64,000 nt of DNA from Aeromonas bestiarum (GCF_000819745.1 NZ_CDDA01000030.1:39398-103397); one strand, 5' to 3'. Counted from the stretch's first letter, positions 49,216-59,114 are shown. Numbers and translations are program-made. The notes: a model not told the origin generated them from the letters alone.

Positions 49216-49244
49216 AACGGCCTGCATCTGCAGGCCGTTTTTAT
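49216..49244 (+). terminator. Intrinsic terminator after the esterase gene
   Basis: AACGGCCTGCA and TGCAGGCCGTT give a 9-bp stem around a small loop, followed by TTTTTATTT. Confidence 0.85.
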
Positions 49245-49311
49245 TTGGCAGGTTCGAGGAGCTGCGTCAGCAAGAGGGCCTCGTCGTCCACCCCATGTCC
49301 GTCCTCTGGCG

Positions 49312-51843
49312 CTACCCCGTCGCCGAACCCAGTTCGCGGGCCTGGCCTGCGCCATCACGCAGCGGCCCCTGGCTGCGGTAGGGGATCACCTCCAGCTCGC
49401 CATTGACCTGCACTATCTCGTAGTACTGGGGCAGGTTGAAGTTGCTGAACTGGCCCGCATCGCTGAAACGCTCGTGGCTGGAGGTGTAGAAACGGTTCAC
49501 CCCCTGCACCAGCTCATCCTTGTTGCCGGCGAAATGCTGGTAGATCTCCACCCGGTTCGCCTCATCCAGGATATAGATGTTGGTCCCCGCATCCCGGGTA
49601 TCGAAGAAGAACTGCACCAGCCCTTCGCTGGCGTAGGAGTCGACGATACCGGGCAGGTGCTGGCTGTGGGTCTTGTCGAGCCGCAGCGGCAGGTGATCCA
49701 GCTTGTTGTGGGAGATGTGACGGTAGAAGTCGATGGCGTTTTCCAGCTTCTTGACCGACACCCCGCGCCGCTCGAAGAAGATGCCGTACTTCTCTTTCCC
49801 CAGCGCCAGCGTCTTGACCAGCTGCTGCTTGTCACGGGCGAGGCGCAGCTCGATGCACTCGGCCACCAGCTGCTGGAAACGGGTCCGCACCAGGGAGCGG
49901 AAGTGCTGGCTGTAGCAGAACACCTCTATCATCTCGGGGGCGGCGGCATCCTGGTGCATCTTGCCGAGTATGGTGGTGAGGGCATCGACTACCGCTTCAT
50001 CGCCCTGGAAGTGCAGGGTGCGGATCTCGCTCCAGGAGTTGCGATAGACCAGATCCACCGATCCCACCAGGCACTCCAGATTGCGGCCGAACGAGAAGAC
50101 GTCGGCGGCATTGGCGTCGAATTCGATCACCTGACCCACCCAGTGGCTGGTCGGATCCGTCTCCAGGTTGAGGAAGATGGAGAGCTGACGGATCTCGCAC
50201 GGACGGCTGAGGGCCAGGTTGGTGGCGCGGGGATACTTGACCGGGAAGGTGCCGGACAGGTCACGACAGAACTGGTGCAGGTTGTCGATGTGCAGATCCG
50301 AGCCCTGATTGAACAGGTGCACCCGGGACTGGGGCGTCAGCAGGCCGTTGAAGTAGGCCCAGGAGACCAGCTTGCTGATGTAACCGTTATATTCGAGCGG
50401 TGCCCGACCTATGATGTCCGCCGGCTCCAGCGAATGTTTGTAGAGATACCAGCCGGCGCGATTCAGCCGGCCGTGGGGCACCTGCACCAGGCTGAGATCC
50501 GGTTCGCTCAGATCCGGCGCTATGGTCAGGTTGATGCGCTGCACCTTGCCCGGCAGGCTCTCGAACGCGGCGTAGAGCTTGCGCGACAGTATGCCGATGT
50601 CTTCCGGGTTGATGGACTCGCTGATGTTGTTGCGCCGGGCAAACTGGATCAGGTTGCGATAGCTCTGCATCAGGGCTTCCAGCAGCTCGGCATGGGCCAC
50701 CTTGACGTCCTCGACCTTCCACTCCTGGCGGTGATCCAGATGATGCAGCCGCTCCGGGCTCCAGCCCCAGTAGGCCACCAGCTGGGTCATCTGCTCGCGG
50801 CGCCAGGCCGGGGAGTGATCCTCCTTCGGATGGCTGAGGCCGTCACACACTTTCAGATAGAAGCAACGCCGCACCAGATCCAGCCGCTGCATGTCGCCGA
50901 TGGACTTGAGGTAGTTGGTCACCTTGTCCAGCATCAGGCAGTAGTTGTCGAGCCGGTAGTGCATGCCCTCGTTGTGCTGGAACCAGTCGCGGCTGGTGAC
51001 AGACAGCAGGCGGGTGTTGGGATACTCGTGGGAGTAAGCCTCCATCAGCACCGACTTGAGCACGGCTTTGTAAGGGGAGTCGATGCCCTTATAGAGCTGC
51101 CACAAGGCGGAGCCGAAGTACTCCTCGGCAGGAATGCGGTCGAAGCCGCCGAGATCGAGCCAGTCGTCCTGGCTCAGCTTGCCGTGGGCAAACAGGCCGT
51201 TCACGTACTCGTCGTAGCGATCGTCATACTCGGCAGGCACCAGATACCAGAGCAGGCGCTTGCCGGCGATCAGCATGGCGCTGCGATAGAACTCGTCGAG
51301 CAGCAGCAGGTGCTGGGCGCTGCCGCAGCTCTCCCCCTGCATCTGGGCATCGTTGCGCTGGCGGAACTTGTCCTCGGGGATCAGGAAGAAGTTGAGATCC
51401 ACCCCGCGCTGCTCGGCCCACTTGGAGAGTTGCTGGCACTTGAGATCCAGCAGCTCGAGCCGCTCCTGCGACAAACCGGCCACGTGGCAGACCCAGATAT
51501 CGAGATCCGAGTGGCAGCACTGGCCGATGGACGAGGTGCTGCCCATGGAGTAGAGCCCCTGGATCGACTTGTCGTGGGTAGTGAGGCCGTTCTGGCAGTT
51601 GGCGTTCTGGCACAGATCCTGGATGAAGGCCTGCTGGGCCTCGTTGGCGGTAAAACTCCAGATGCCGTGGGGCACATCACCTGCCACATAACCGGGCAAC
51701 AGGGGATGATTGAAGTGCAGCATGACGGGCAGCAGCTGGAAGACCTGCTGCCCATAGCGACTCATGAGACCTAACGCCCGTTGCGTCTTGAGACGATTGA
51801 GTTCGTCGTAGCGCGCCACCAGCGTATCGAGTTTTACCAGCAA
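49312..51843 (-). CDS. cyaA: Class I adenylate cyclase
   Basis: An 843-residue cytoplasmic enzyme making cyclic AMP from ATP. The N-terminal catalytic domain has the class I signature [20 protein letters not shown] (nucleotidyltransferase-type Asp pair), with [12 protein letters not shown] and [20 protein letters not shown] following. The C-terminal half is the regulatory domain that responds to the PTS. The start is TTG at 51843, as in E. coli cyaA, which keeps expression low. A CRP-like site lies upstream, fitting the known repression of cyaA by cAMP-CRP. The gene sits beside hemC as in enterics. Confidence 0.95.
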   Translation of the reverse strand: MLVKLDTLVARYDELNRLKTQRALGLMSRYGQQVFQLLPVMLHFNHPLLPGYVAGDVPHGIWSFTANEAQQAFIQDLCQNANCQNGLTTHDKSIQGLYSMGSTSSIGQCCHSDLDIWVCHVAGLSQERLELLDLKCQQLSKWAEQRGVDLNFFLIPEDKFRQRNDAQMQGESCGSAQHLLLLDEFYRSAMLIAGKRLLWYLVPAEYDDRYDEYVNGLFAHGKLSQDDWLDLGGFDRIPAEEYFGSALWQLYKGIDSPYKAVLKSVLMEAYSHEYPNTRLLSVTSRDWFQHNEGMHYRLDNYCLMLDKVTNYLKSIGDMQRLDLVRRCFYLKVCDGLSHPKEDHSPAWRREQMTQLVAYWGWSPERLHHLDHRQEWKVEDVKVAHAELLEALMQSYRNLIQFARRNNISESINPEDIGILSRKLYAAFESLPGKVQRINLTIAPDLSEPDLSLVQVPHGRLNRAGWYLYKHSLEPADIIGRAPLEYNGYISKLVSWAYFNGLLTPQSRVHLFNQGSDLHIDNLHQFCRDLSGTFPVKYPRATNLALSRPCEIRQLSIFLNLETDPTSHWVGQVIEFDANAADVFSFGRNLECLVGSVDLVYRNSWSEIRTLHFQGDEAVVDALTTILGKMHQDAAAPEMIEVFCYSQHFRSLVRTRFQQLVAECIELRLARDKQQLVKTLALGKEKYGIFFERRGVSVKKLENAIDFYRHISHNKLDHLPLRLDKTHSQHLPGIVDSYASEGLVQFFFDTRDAGTNIYILDEANRVEIYQHFAGNKDELVQGVNRFYTSSHERFSDAGQFSNFNLPQYYEIVQVNGELEVIPYRSQGPLRDGAGQARELGSATG

Positions 51844-51900
51844 TGCCCTGCCTATACCGAGGTAAGAAATGACGCACCAAAACGGGGAGACGTCAAAAAA

Positions 51901-51920
51901 GTGTGATCATGTTAACAATG
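51901..51920. promoter_or_regulatory. CRP-like site upstream of cyaA
   Basis: TGTGATCATGTTAACA: the left half is perfect and the right half (TAACA) is 4/5 of the TGTGA-N6-TCACA consensus. It is centred about 66 bases before the TTG start. Confidence 0.6.
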
Positions 51921-52041
51921 CAAACAGCGGTGGTAAACAAGCCCGCACTGAATCACCGGATTATTTATGACTGGCAGCTGAACAGTATCAGTGGAAAGCA
52001 ATAAAAATTAGTAGATTCAATGAATTAATAAATTAATTCAA

Positions 52042-52060
52042 CTTAATGAAAATCATTTTC
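52042..52060. promoter_or_regulatory. Fur box upstream of hemC
   Basis: The 19-mer matches the Fur consensus at 15 of 19 positions by hand. It is about 107 bases before the chosen hemC start, in an AT-rich region between cyaA and hemC. Confidence 0.6.
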
Positions 52061-52166
52061 AGCCCCCCTTTTTGAGCTTGGCCCCGCTTTTGCTGGCTGC
52101 GCCATGAAAGCCCCTGCAAAGGGTGGTAAGATCGTTTTCCTTCTAAAGATGAAACAACTGATTGAT

Positions 52167-53096
52167 ATGGCAGCCCGAACCCTGAAAATTGCCACTCGCA
52201 AGAGCCCATTGGCCCTGTGGCAGGCCAACTTCGTCAAAGACCGGCTGGAAGCCCTGTACCCCGAGTTGCAGGTCGAGCTGGTACCCATGAGCACTCAGGG
52301 TGACAAGATCCTGGATACTCCTCTCGCCAAGGTGGGCGGCAAGGGGTTGTTCGTCAAGGAGCTGGAGACCGCCATGCTGGAGGGACGCGCCGACATCGCC
52401 GTTCACTCCATGAAGGATGTGCCGGTGGAGTTCCCCGAGGGACTGGGTCTGCACACCATCTGCGAGCGCGAAGATCCGCGCGATGCCTTCGTGTCCAACC
52501 GTTTCAGCCAGATAGAGGCGCTGCCGCAAGGTGCCGTGGTCGGCACCTCCAGCCTGCGCCGTCAGTGCCAGCTGCGCGCCGCCCGCCCGGATCTGGTGAT
52601 CCGCGACCTGCGCGGCAACGTCAATACCCGTCTCGCCAAGCTGGATGCCGGTGAATATGACGCCATCATACTCGCCGCCGCCGGCCTGAAACGGCTGGAG
52701 ATGGCACATCGCATCACCGCCTTCATCGAACCGGAACAGAGCCTGCCCGCCAACGGTCAGGGGGCAGTCGGCATCGAGTGCCGGCTCGACGATGAGGAGC
52801 TGCACGCCCTGCTGGCCCCGCTCGAACACGCGGAGACCCGGATCCGGGTGCTGACCGAGCGCGCCATGAACCGCGCCCTGCAGGGGGGCTGTCAGGTGCC
52901 CATCGGTGCCTATGCCCTGGTGCAGGGGGATGAGGTCTGGTTGCGCGGTCTGGTGGGCAGCCCGGATGGCCGTCAGGTGGTCCGCGACGAGATCCGCGGT
53001 CCGCTGGCCGATGGCGAGGCGCTCGGCCACACCCTGGCCCAGCGCCTGCTGGCGGCGGGCGCCGACGTCATCCTGGCCGAGGTCTACCGGGCATGA
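52167..53096 (+). CDS. hemC: Porphobilinogen deaminase (hydroxymethylbilane synthase)
   Basis: A 309-residue enzyme that joins four porphobilinogens into hydroxymethylbilane. [44 protein letters not shown] and [11 protein letters not shown] are diagnostic; the dipyrromethane cofactor attaches to the Cys in [12 protein letters not shown]. The start at 52167 gives [11 protein letters not shown], in line with the family; 52149 is a near alternative. First gene of hemC-hemD-hemX-hemY, with a Fur box upstream. Confidence 0.96.
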   Translation: MAARTLKIATRKSPLALWQANFVKDRLEALYPELQVELVPMSTQGDKILDTPLAKVGGKGLFVKELETAMLEGRADIAVHSMKDVPVEFPEGLGLHTICEREDPRDAFVSNRFSQIEALPQGAVVGTSSLRRQCQLRAARPDLVIRDLRGNVNTRLAKLDAGEYDAIILAAAGLKRLEMAHRITAFIEPEQSLPANGQGAVGIECRLDDEELHALLAPLEHAETRIRVLTERAMNRALQGGCQVPIGAYALVQGDEVWLRGLVGSPDGRQVVRDEIRGPLADGEALGHTLAQRLLAAGADVILAEVYRA

Positions 53097-53142
53097 GTGC
53101 GGGCCGGGCCGGATCATGGCCACAACCATTGAGCGCTGCCTG

Positions 53143-53877
53143 ATGGTCCCACTGGTGGTGCGCCCGGCCGCCCAGGCCGCCGAGCTGGTGCAGCTGTTGC
53201 GCCGGCACGGCCACGCACCGCTCTGCTGTCCGCTGCTGGAAACCGTGGCGGGCAGCGAACTCTCTCGCCTGTCCGAACTGCTGCCCCAGGCAGACATAGT
53301 CATAGCCATCAGCATGCATGCAGTTCATTTTACTCACCATTTTCTGTTGCAAACTGGTCAGACCTGGCCACATATTGACTACTTTGCAGTCGGTCAGGCC
53401 AGCGCGGACGCCTTCGCCGATGCAGGCATAGCGGCGAGCTGCCCGGACGATCCGCGCAGCGAAGGGCTGCTGGCCCTGCCCGCCCTGCAACAGGTGAGCG
53501 GCAAGCGGGTGCTGATCCTGCGCGGCAATGGCGGTCGGGATCTCATCGCCCGGACGCTGGCCTCACGCGGTGCTCTGGTGCACTATTGTGCGGCCTATGA
53601 GCGCCACTACCCCGAACTCGACGGGGACGCATTGACTCGCCACTGGCAGGCGGCCGGGCTCGACAGCCTGCTCATCACCAGTGGCGAACTGTTGCAGCGG
53701 TTGCTGGAACTGGTGCCAAGCCAGCAGCAACCCTGGCTTTATGACCGCCTGTTGGTGGTGCCCAGCCCCCGCGTGGCCGAGATGGCCGAGATGGCGGGCT
53801 TTACCCGAATCACGATTGCCCAAGGTGCATCCAACCAGGCCCTGACGGCCGCTCTGGAACTGAGGAAGATGGAATGA
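53143..53877 (+). CDS. hemD: Uroporphyrinogen-III synthase
   Basis: A 244-residue enzyme that closes and inverts the D ring to give uroporphyrinogen III. It is a weakly conserved family; recognisable parts are the start MVPLVVRPAAQAAELVQLL, the loop with FAVGQASADAF, VLILRGNGGRDLIA and LLVVPSPRVAEMAEMAGF. The start at 53143 aligns with E. coli (246 residues); 53116 is an alternative adding nine residues. The stop overlaps the hemX start (ATGA). Confidence 0.9.
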   Translation: MVPLVVRPAAQAAELVQLLRRHGHAPLCCPLLETVAGSELSRLSELLPQADIVIAISMHAVHFTHHFLLQTGQTWPHIDYFAVGQASADAFADAGIAASCPDDPRSEGLLALPALQQVSGKRVLILRGNGGRDLIARTLASRGALVHYCAAYERHYPELDGDALTRHWQAAGLDSLLITSGELLQRLLELVPSQQQPWLYDRLLVVPSPRVAEMAEMAGFTRITIAQGASNQALTAALELRKME

Positions 53878-54923
53878 CTGAACAACAAGAAACCCAGGTC
53901 AAGCCCCAGCCGACCGCCGTGGTCAACGGCGGCAAGAGCCGTTCCGGCGCCCTGCTGGGCGGCGTGGCCATATTGCTGGCCCTCGGCCTGACCGGCGGTC
54001 TCTACCTGCACGGCCACAAGAGTGCGGTGGCCCAGCAGGGGGAACTGGATCAGCTCAAGCTGCAACTGGCCGAGGCCATGAGCAAACTGGATCAGAGCAA
54101 CAGCAAGGAGAGTGAGCAGCTGGCCGCCGTCGGCAAGCAGCAGCAACTGCTGCAAGACGAGCTCAAGGGCCTGCAGAACCGGGTGCTGGATCTCAACGAC
54201 AAGCGTCCCAACGACTGGATGCTGGCCGAATCCGAATACTTGGTGCGCATGGCGGGCCGCAAGCTGTGGCTGGAGCATGACCTCATCTCCGCCATCACCT
54301 TGCTCGGCAATGCCGACGAGCGGATCAAGGCGCTCAACGACCCCAGCCTGATGCCCATTCGCAAGGCGCTGGCGGCAGACATAGCCCAGCTCAAGGGGAT
54401 GCCCAGAGTCGATCGCGAAGGGCTGACCCTGAAACTGGCCGCTCTCTCCGATCAGATCGAGCTGCTGCCACTCTCCACCGTCAGCATGCCGGAAGCGAAA
54501 ATCGAACCGGATCAGGCCGTCAGCACCAACCCGGACGAGTGGGAAAGCAACCTGAAGAAGAACTGGGTCAAGTTCACCGAGAACTTCATCACCATACGTC
54601 GTCGCGATGGCGCCGTGGAGGCCCTGCTCTCCCCGCAGCAGGAGATCTTCCTGCGCGAGAACCTCAAGACCAAGCTGCTGCAAGCCCAGCTCGCCGTCTA
54701 CCGCGAGCAGCAGGCCCTGTATGACGACAGCCTGGAGAAGGCACAGCGCTGGCTGACCCAGTATTTCGATACCGACAACAGCGCGACCCACTACATGCAG
54801 TCCGAACTGGACAAGCTCAAGGGTGAGCAGATCCAGTTCGACTATCCGGATCGCTTCAAGACCCAAGCCATGCTGGAAGAGGTGCTGACCGAGCGCCTGC
54901 AACGCATTCTGGCCAGCAACTGA
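53874..54923 (+). CDS. hemX: HemX-like membrane protein
   Basis: A 349-residue inner-membrane protein with one membrane segment (about 27-44, LLGGVAILLALGLTGGLYL) and a large periplasmic part. The latter starts with a coiled coil (about 55-105) and then LAESEYLVRMAGRKLWLEHD, the HemX signature, and ends with a helical domain. Named after methyltransferase similarity but without the enzyme's motifs; the role in heme supply is unclear. It overlaps hemD and is followed by hemY ten bases later. Confidence 0.9.
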   Translation: MTEQQETQVKPQPTAVVNGGKSRSGALLGGVAILLALGLTGGLYLHGHKSAVAQQGELDQLKLQLAEAMSKLDQSNSKESEQLAAVGKQQQLLQDELKGLQNRVLDLNDKRPNDWMLAESEYLVRMAGRKLWLEHDLISAITLLGNADERIKALNDPSLMPIRKALAADIAQLKGMPRVDREGLTLKLAALSDQIELLPLSTVSMPEAKIEPDQAVSTNPDEWESNLKKNWVKFTENFITIRRRDGAVEALLSPQQEIFLRENLKTKLLQAQLAVYREQQALYDDSLEKAQRWLTQYFDTDNSATHYMQSELDKLKGEQIQFDYPDRFKTQAMLEEVLTERLQRILASN

Positions 54924-54933
54924 GGAGGGCACC

Positions 54934-56097
54934 ATGATTCGTCTGATTGTTCTGGTGGCCGTGATGGTGGCGGGGCTGATATTCGGCCCGCAAGCCTCCG
55001 GCAACAAGGGGTATGTGCTGATCGCCCTGGGTAACTACACGGTGGAGTCCTCGGTCACCAGCGCCGTGATCCTGGCCGTGCTCTTCTATGGCGCCCTGCT
55101 CATTGTCGAGTGGGTGCTGGGCCGGGTGTTCGGACTGCGTCGCAAGACGCTGGGCTGGTACGGCTCACGTCGGCGCCGCAAGGCCAACCAGCAGACCGTG
55201 GCCGCCACCCTGGCTATGGCCGAAGGTCACTACAGCCAGGCCGAGAAGCTGATGCTCAAGGGCGCCAGTAACAGCGACACACCGCTGCTCAACTACCTGA
55301 GCGCCGCCAAGGCCGCCCAGGCCCGTGGCGATGACGTACGCCGGGATCAATACCTGCAAAAAGCGCAGGAGGAGAACCCCAAGGCCGAGCTGGCGCTGAC
55401 CCTGACCCAGACCCAGTTGCAGATAGAACAGGGCCAGTACGATACGGCGCTGGCCATGCTGGAATCCGTCTATGCCCTCAACCCCCGCCACCCCATGGTG
55501 CTGGATCAGCTGCGTCAGGTACACCTGGCGCGCGAAGACTGGACGGCCCTCATCGACCTCATCCCCGCCCTGCACAAGGTGGGCAAGCTGACCCCCAAAC
55601 AGGAAGAGGATCTGCTGCATCAGGCCTGGCGTGGCCGGCTCAAAGCCGCCAGCGATGCCCTCGATACCCTGCGCCCTGTCTGGCAGGATCTGCCGCGCAA
55701 GCTGCGCCAGGATCCGGATCTGCTGGCCTGCTATGGGGATCGGTTGCGTCAGCTGGGGGCCGACAACGAAGCCGCCGAACTTTGGCTGGATGCGCTGCGC
55801 AAGCAGGTCTCCCCCCAGTTGCTGACCCGCCTGCCCAGGCTCAAGCTCGACAACTACCAGCCCATGCTGACCCTGTTGCAGAAGATCCAGGATCAACCGG
55901 GTGTCGACGCCGCACTGGCCCAGACCTATCTGCTGGCCGGCCAGCTGGACGACGCCCAGCGACTGCTGGAGCAGGCGGTGGCCAAGGCACCGAGTGCCGC
56001 GGTCTACCACGCCCTCGGCCAGGTAATGGACAAGCGCCGCCTCACCAACAAGGCCAACGAATACTATCGGCAGGCCCTGCAACTGGCCGACGTCTGA
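54934..56097 (+). CDS. hemY: HemY, TPR-containing membrane protein
   Basis: A 387-residue inner-membrane protein with two N-terminal membrane segments (about 2-20 and 42-62; ALGNYTVESSVTSAVI is between them), then a basic stretch (RRKTLGWYGSRRRRKANQ), then TPR-type repeats from about 90 to the end (AMAEGHYSQAEKLMLKGA, LEQAVAKAPSAAVYHALGQV). It resembles E. coli HemY, which is not protoporphyrinogen oxidase but a co-transcribed protein affecting late heme synthesis. Last gene of the hem operon, ahead of a strong terminator. Confidence 0.9.
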   Translation: MIRLIVLVAVMVAGLIFGPQASGNKGYVLIALGNYTVESSVTSAVILAVLFYGALLIVEWVLGRVFGLRRKTLGWYGSRRRRKANQQTVAATLAMAEGHYSQAEKLMLKGASNSDTPLLNYLSAAKAAQARGDDVRRDQYLQKAQEENPKAELALTLTQTQLQIEQGQYDTALAMLESVYALNPRHPMVLDQLRQVHLAREDWTALIDLIPALHKVGKLTPKQEEDLLHQAWRGRLKAASDALDTLRPVWQDLPRKLRQDPDLLACYGDRLRQLGADNEAAELWLDALRKQVSPQLLTRLPRLKLDNYQPMLTLLQKIQDQPGVDAALAQTYLLAGQLDDAQRLLEQAVAKAPSAAVYHALGQVMDKRRLTNKANEYYRQALQLADV

Positions 56098-56113
56098 CGC
56101 CAGTCCGTCGTGA

Positions 56114-56149
56114 AATAAAGAGAGGCCGCAGTTGCGGCCTCTCTTTATT
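56114..56149 (+). terminator. Terminator of the hem operon
   Basis: AATAAAGAGAGGCCGCA and its complement form a stem of up to 17 bp around GT, with a T-rich end. Confidence 0.9.
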
Positions 56150-56169
56150 GGGATTGCTCCGAATGGCTG

Positions 56170-56248
56170 CTCTCCCTTCTCCCCTCGCGGGATAAGGGGG
56201 AACCAGCAACCACCCTCACCCAGCCCTCTCCCTGAGGGAGAGGATCAA
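56170..56248. repeat. Palindromic intergenic repeat-like element
   Basis: Contains CCTCTCCCT-G-AGGGAGAGG (56225-56243) and the string ACCCTCACCCAGCCCTCTCC, which resembles short palindromic repeats common between genes in several proteobacteria. Whether it recurs in this genome cannot be told from one window. Confidence 0.45.
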
Positions 56249-56252
56249 GGGT

Positions 56253-56504
56253 TCAGGCCGTCAGCCGCTCCAGCTCACCTATGAGCCAGATGGCTTCCTC
56301 CCTGTGATAGCCGCACACATCCGGCATGGGTCTAAAACCGCTGCACACCAGGGGGCGATCCGGCTGGTCGAAGATCTTGCAGCCCAGCCGCACATCGAGC
56401 TGGACGCAGGGCACCCCGGCCGGTTTGCCGGCGGGCATGCCCGGAATGGCACTGCTGATACTGGGGGCAATGCAACAGGCTCCACAACCTTGACGACATT
56501 CCAT
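56253..56504 (-). CDS. yeiW: UPF0153/YeiW-type cysteine-cluster protein
   Basis: An 83-residue cytoplasmic protein with six to seven conserved Cys: [14 protein letters not shown], then [26 protein letters not shown] and DVCGYHRE. This matches E. coli YeiW and related YkgJ-type zinc or iron-sulfur cluster proteins. The function is unknown. AGGA lies nine bases before the start. It is monocistronic, next to the hem operon by position only. Confidence 0.85.
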   Translation of the reverse strand: MECRQGCGACCIAPSISSAIPGMPAGKPAGVPCVQLDVRLGCKIFDQPDRPLVCSGFRPMPDVCGYHREEAIWLIGELERLTA

Positions 56505-56620
56505 GTAACGCTTTCCTGTGCGTGGCGAACCAGTCTATCAAAGGGCCGCAATTCCCCTTAGCCTTATCCCCCGCGCCCGTGAAATAGTGGCCAGTCAGAG
56601 GGATCTGTCAGCCCGCAGAC

Positions 56621-56653
56621 AATAAAAAGCCCGACGGCGGCAGCGGTCGGGCT
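56621..56653 (-). terminator. Intrinsic terminator after glpX
   Basis: On the minus strand AGCCCGAC and GTCGGGCT form an 8-bp stem with a 10-base loop, followed by TTTTATT. Confidence 0.85.
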
Positions 56654-56688
56654 CTTTATGTTGCAACAGCAGGTTCAACCCACTCTCA

Positions 56689-57699
56689 TCAGAGAATGAT
56701 GTCGCGCACCACGCTGTCTTTGCGATCCAGGAAGTGGATCGACTTGATGCGACGAATGGTGCGTGACTTGCCACGGATCAGCAGGGTTTCCGTGGTCGCC
56801 ATGACGCCATCGCTGGTGATGCCATCCAGCAGATCACCCTTGGTGATGCCGGTGGCCGAGAAGATGACGTTGTCATTCTTGGCCAGGTCTTCCAGCTTGA
56901 GCACCTTGCTCAGGTCTATGCCGAGCGCCTCGCAGCGGGCAATTTCCTGCTCGCCCAACGCACGCACTTCCGGGCTGTCGCCCTTGACCTTGTGACGGGG
57001 TATCAGGCGAGCCTGCATGTCACCATCCAGCGCACGGATCACCGCCGCCGAGATCACCCCTTCCGGCGCGCCGCCGATGCCATACAGCATGTCGACTTCG
57101 CTGTCCGGCAGACAGGTGAGGATGGAGGCGGCCACGTCGCCATCGGGAATGGCAAACACCCGCACGCCCAGTCCCTGCATCTCCTTGATAGCCTTGTCGT
57201 GACGCGGCTTGGCCAGGGTGATCACGGTCAGGCGGGAGAGCGGCTTGCCCAGCGCCTTGGCCACGGCCTTGAGGTTCAGCTCGAGGGCCTGATCCAGGTC
57301 GATGGCACCCTTGGCCTTGGGACCCACGATCAGTTTTTCCATGTACATGTCGGGCGCCTTGAGGAAGGAGCCCTTGTCGCCGACTGCCAGCACGGCCAAG
57401 GCGTTGGCCTGGCCCATGGCGGTCATGCGGGTACCTTCGATCGGGTCGACCGCGATATCCACGGCGTCACCCAGACCCGTGCCAACCTTCTCGCCTATGT
57501 AGAGCATGGGGGCTTCGTCAATTTCACCTTCGCCGATCACAATCTCACCATCGATCTGGATCTGATTGAGGATATGGCGCATGGCCGCTACGGCCGCCCC
57601 ATCGGCGATATTCTTGTCACCACGTCCGAGCCACTTGTAGCCAGCCAGTGCAGCCGCTTCCGTCACTCGGGAAAACTCGATTGCCAGTTCACGTCTCAT
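56689..57699 (-). CDS. glpX: Class II fructose-1,6-bisphosphatase
   Basis: A 336-residue cytosolic Mn-dependent phosphatase acting in gluconeogenesis. IGEGEIDEAPMLYIGE and AVDPIEGTRMTA are the metal-binding motifs; GIGGAPEGVISAAV and DGDVAASI complete the active site. The start MRRELAIEFSRVTEAAAL is as in E. coli GlpX. No glpF or glpK is adjacent; the gene has its own terminator. Confidence 0.95.
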   Translation of the reverse strand: MRRELAIEFSRVTEAAALAGYKWLGRGDKNIADGAAVAAMRHILNQIQIDGEIVIGEGEIDEAPMLYIGEKVGTGLGDAVDIAVDPIEGTRMTAMGQANALAVLAVGDKGSFLKAPDMYMEKLIVGPKAKGAIDLDQALELNLKAVAKALGKPLSRLTVITLAKPRHDKAIKEMQGLGVRVFAIPDGDVAASILTCLPDSEVDMLYGIGGAPEGVISAAVIRALDGDMQARLIPRHKVKGDSPEVRALGEQEIARCEALGIDLSKVLKLEDLAKNDNVIFSATGITKGDLLDGITSDGVMATTETLLIRGKSRTIRRIKSIHFLDRKDSVVRDIIL

Positions 57700-57807
57700 C
57701 GCATATCCAACCTTTGGAGCTCGAAAACGGGCGGCATTCTATCACAAGGGCAAACCTTTGCGCGCAAAAGTGGCGGATCGCCACACAAATCACGGCCCTT
57801 CACCAAA

Positions 57808-57874
57808 CTGACATCAAATCGCCACCGACACGTCACTTGAGTGTCACCCCGCTGTCATCCCCCTCGCCTAGCAT
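57808..57874 (+). promoter_or_regulatory. PhoB-type promoter (Pho box array plus -10)
   Basis: Five 7-mers with an 11-bp period: CTGACAT (57808), TCGCCAC (57819), ACGTCAC (57830), GTGTCAC (57841), CTGTCAT (57852); the last equals the Pho box unit. TAGCAT at 57869-57874 follows ten bases after the array, the spacing of PhoB-activated promoters in which the Pho box replaces the -35. Confidence 0.7.
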
Positions 57875-57917
57875 GGCCCCGTCTTTAAAACAAAAGCTTG
57901 CAACACAAGGGATTAAG

Positions 57918-58982
57918 ATGAAAAAGCTGACTGTAGTGGCACTGGCTCTCACCGCGGCCTTCCAGGCGCAAGCCGTTGAAGTTTATAAAAATGACACCAC
58001 CACCCTGGATCTGTACGGCCGCATCTATGCCGGCCAGTTCTTCGGTGACAAGAAGGAAGGGGTCGACACCACCCATCCGAACGGCACCCAGGAGTACAGC
58101 GACAAGCAGGGCGCCAACCAGTTTGTCCGCTTCGGCGCCAAGGTGGATAGCCAGATCAACAGCCAACTGAAGGCGCTGGCCCAGTACGAAGTGCAGATGT
58201 ACATCAACGACAGCGAGAAGACCATCAGCGAGAACTCCGACAACCTGCGCACCCGTCTGGCGTTCGCCGGTGTCGGCGCCGACTGGGGCAACATCACCTT
58301 CGGTCGCCAGAAGGGGGCCCCCGGCTTCCTGGCCGACTGGACTGACGTCTCCCTCTCCGATGGCTACGGCAACGAAGCCCTCGGCGCCAAGACCGATACC
58401 TTCGCCACCAACCGCGCCGGTTCAGTGCTGAAATACTCGGGTCTGTTCAACGGCTTCCAGGTCGACACCAGCTACAAGTTCGATGGCGGTGACACCGAAG
58501 AGACCACCAGCAAGGACAGCGATGCCGCCTACGGCGCCGCCGTGGCCTACACCTTCCCGTTCAACCTGGCGCTGGGTACCGCCTACAACGTGGGTATCCG
58601 CGACAAGAACGGGGAAGAGGATGCCAAGCTGTGGCTGCTCTCCGCCAAGTACGACAACAAGGCCGTCTATGCCGCCCTGAGCTATGCGGACGGCACCGAC
58701 TTCCTGGCCACCGGCAAGGATCACACCGGCTGGGAAGGCGCGCTGGGCTACAACTTCGAGAACGGCTTCGGCCTGATGGCGCTGTGGAACAAGCAGAAGG
58801 TGGAGCAGGACGGCAAGAGCGATTACGACTCCATCGACTACTACACCCTGGGCGCCCAGTACAAGTTCAACAAGAACCTGCGGGTCATCGGCGAGTACCG
58901 CATCAACAACCTGGACAGCCAGGAGAGCGGCAAGCTCAACGTCAAGGATGACTTCCAGCTGGCAGCCCGTTACGACTTCTAA
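57918..58982 (+). CDS. Gram-negative trimeric porin, probably phosphate-starvation induced
   Basis: A 354-residue outer-membrane porin. Residues 1-19 are a signal peptide (ending QAQAVE). The mature start LYGRIYAGQFF, FVRFGAKVDSQIN, RLAFAGVGADWGNITFGRQKG and the terminal ARYDF (final Phe) are typical of 16-strand OmpC/OmpU-type porins. AAGGG lies seven bases before the start. The upstream Pho box suggests it is the PhoE-like porin for phosphate or anion entry. A terminator follows. Confidence 0.9.
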   Translation: MKKLTVVALALTAAFQAQAVEVYKNDTTTLDLYGRIYAGQFFGDKKEGVDTTHPNGTQEYSDKQGANQFVRFGAKVDSQINSQLKALAQYEVQMYINDSEKTISENSDNLRTRLAFAGVGADWGNITFGRQKGAPGFLADWTDVSLSDGYGNEALGAKTDTFATNRAGSVLKYSGLFNGFQVDTSYKFDGGDTEETTSKDSDAAYGAAVAYTFPFNLALGTAYNVGIRDKNGEEDAKLWLLSAKYDNKAVYAALSYADGTDFLATGKDHTGWEGALGYNFENGFGLMALWNKQKVEQDGKSDYDSIDYYTLGAQYKFNKNLRVIGEYRINNLDSQESGKLNVKDDFQLAARYDF

Positions 58983-59004
58983 TCTCGGCTCTCAGTCAGA
59001 AAAC

Positions 59005-59034
59005 AGCGCGCCGGCTTATGCCGGCGCGCTTTTT
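59005..59034 (+). terminator. Intrinsic terminator after the porin gene
   Basis: AGCGCGCCGGC-TTAT-GCCGGCGCGCT, an 11-bp perfect stem with five T. Confidence 0.92.
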
Positions 59035-59114
59035 GTTGGCCCGCAAAGGGATGCAGGCCAACCGCCGTCCGGCTCATGATCTAGGCTCAACAGAACCACG
59101 AAGAGGAGATCATC

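Larger units (their letters stand above)
51844..52166. other. cyaA-hemC divergent regulatory region
   Basis: About 320 bases between the cyaA and hemC starts. It holds a CRP-like site (51901-51920), an AT-rich block with GAATTAAT-AA-ATTAATTC (52022-52039) and a Fur box (52042-52060). No other coding is supported; in-frame ATGs at 52104 and 52149 upstream of the chosen hemC start look non-functional but cannot be excluded. Confidence 0.6.
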
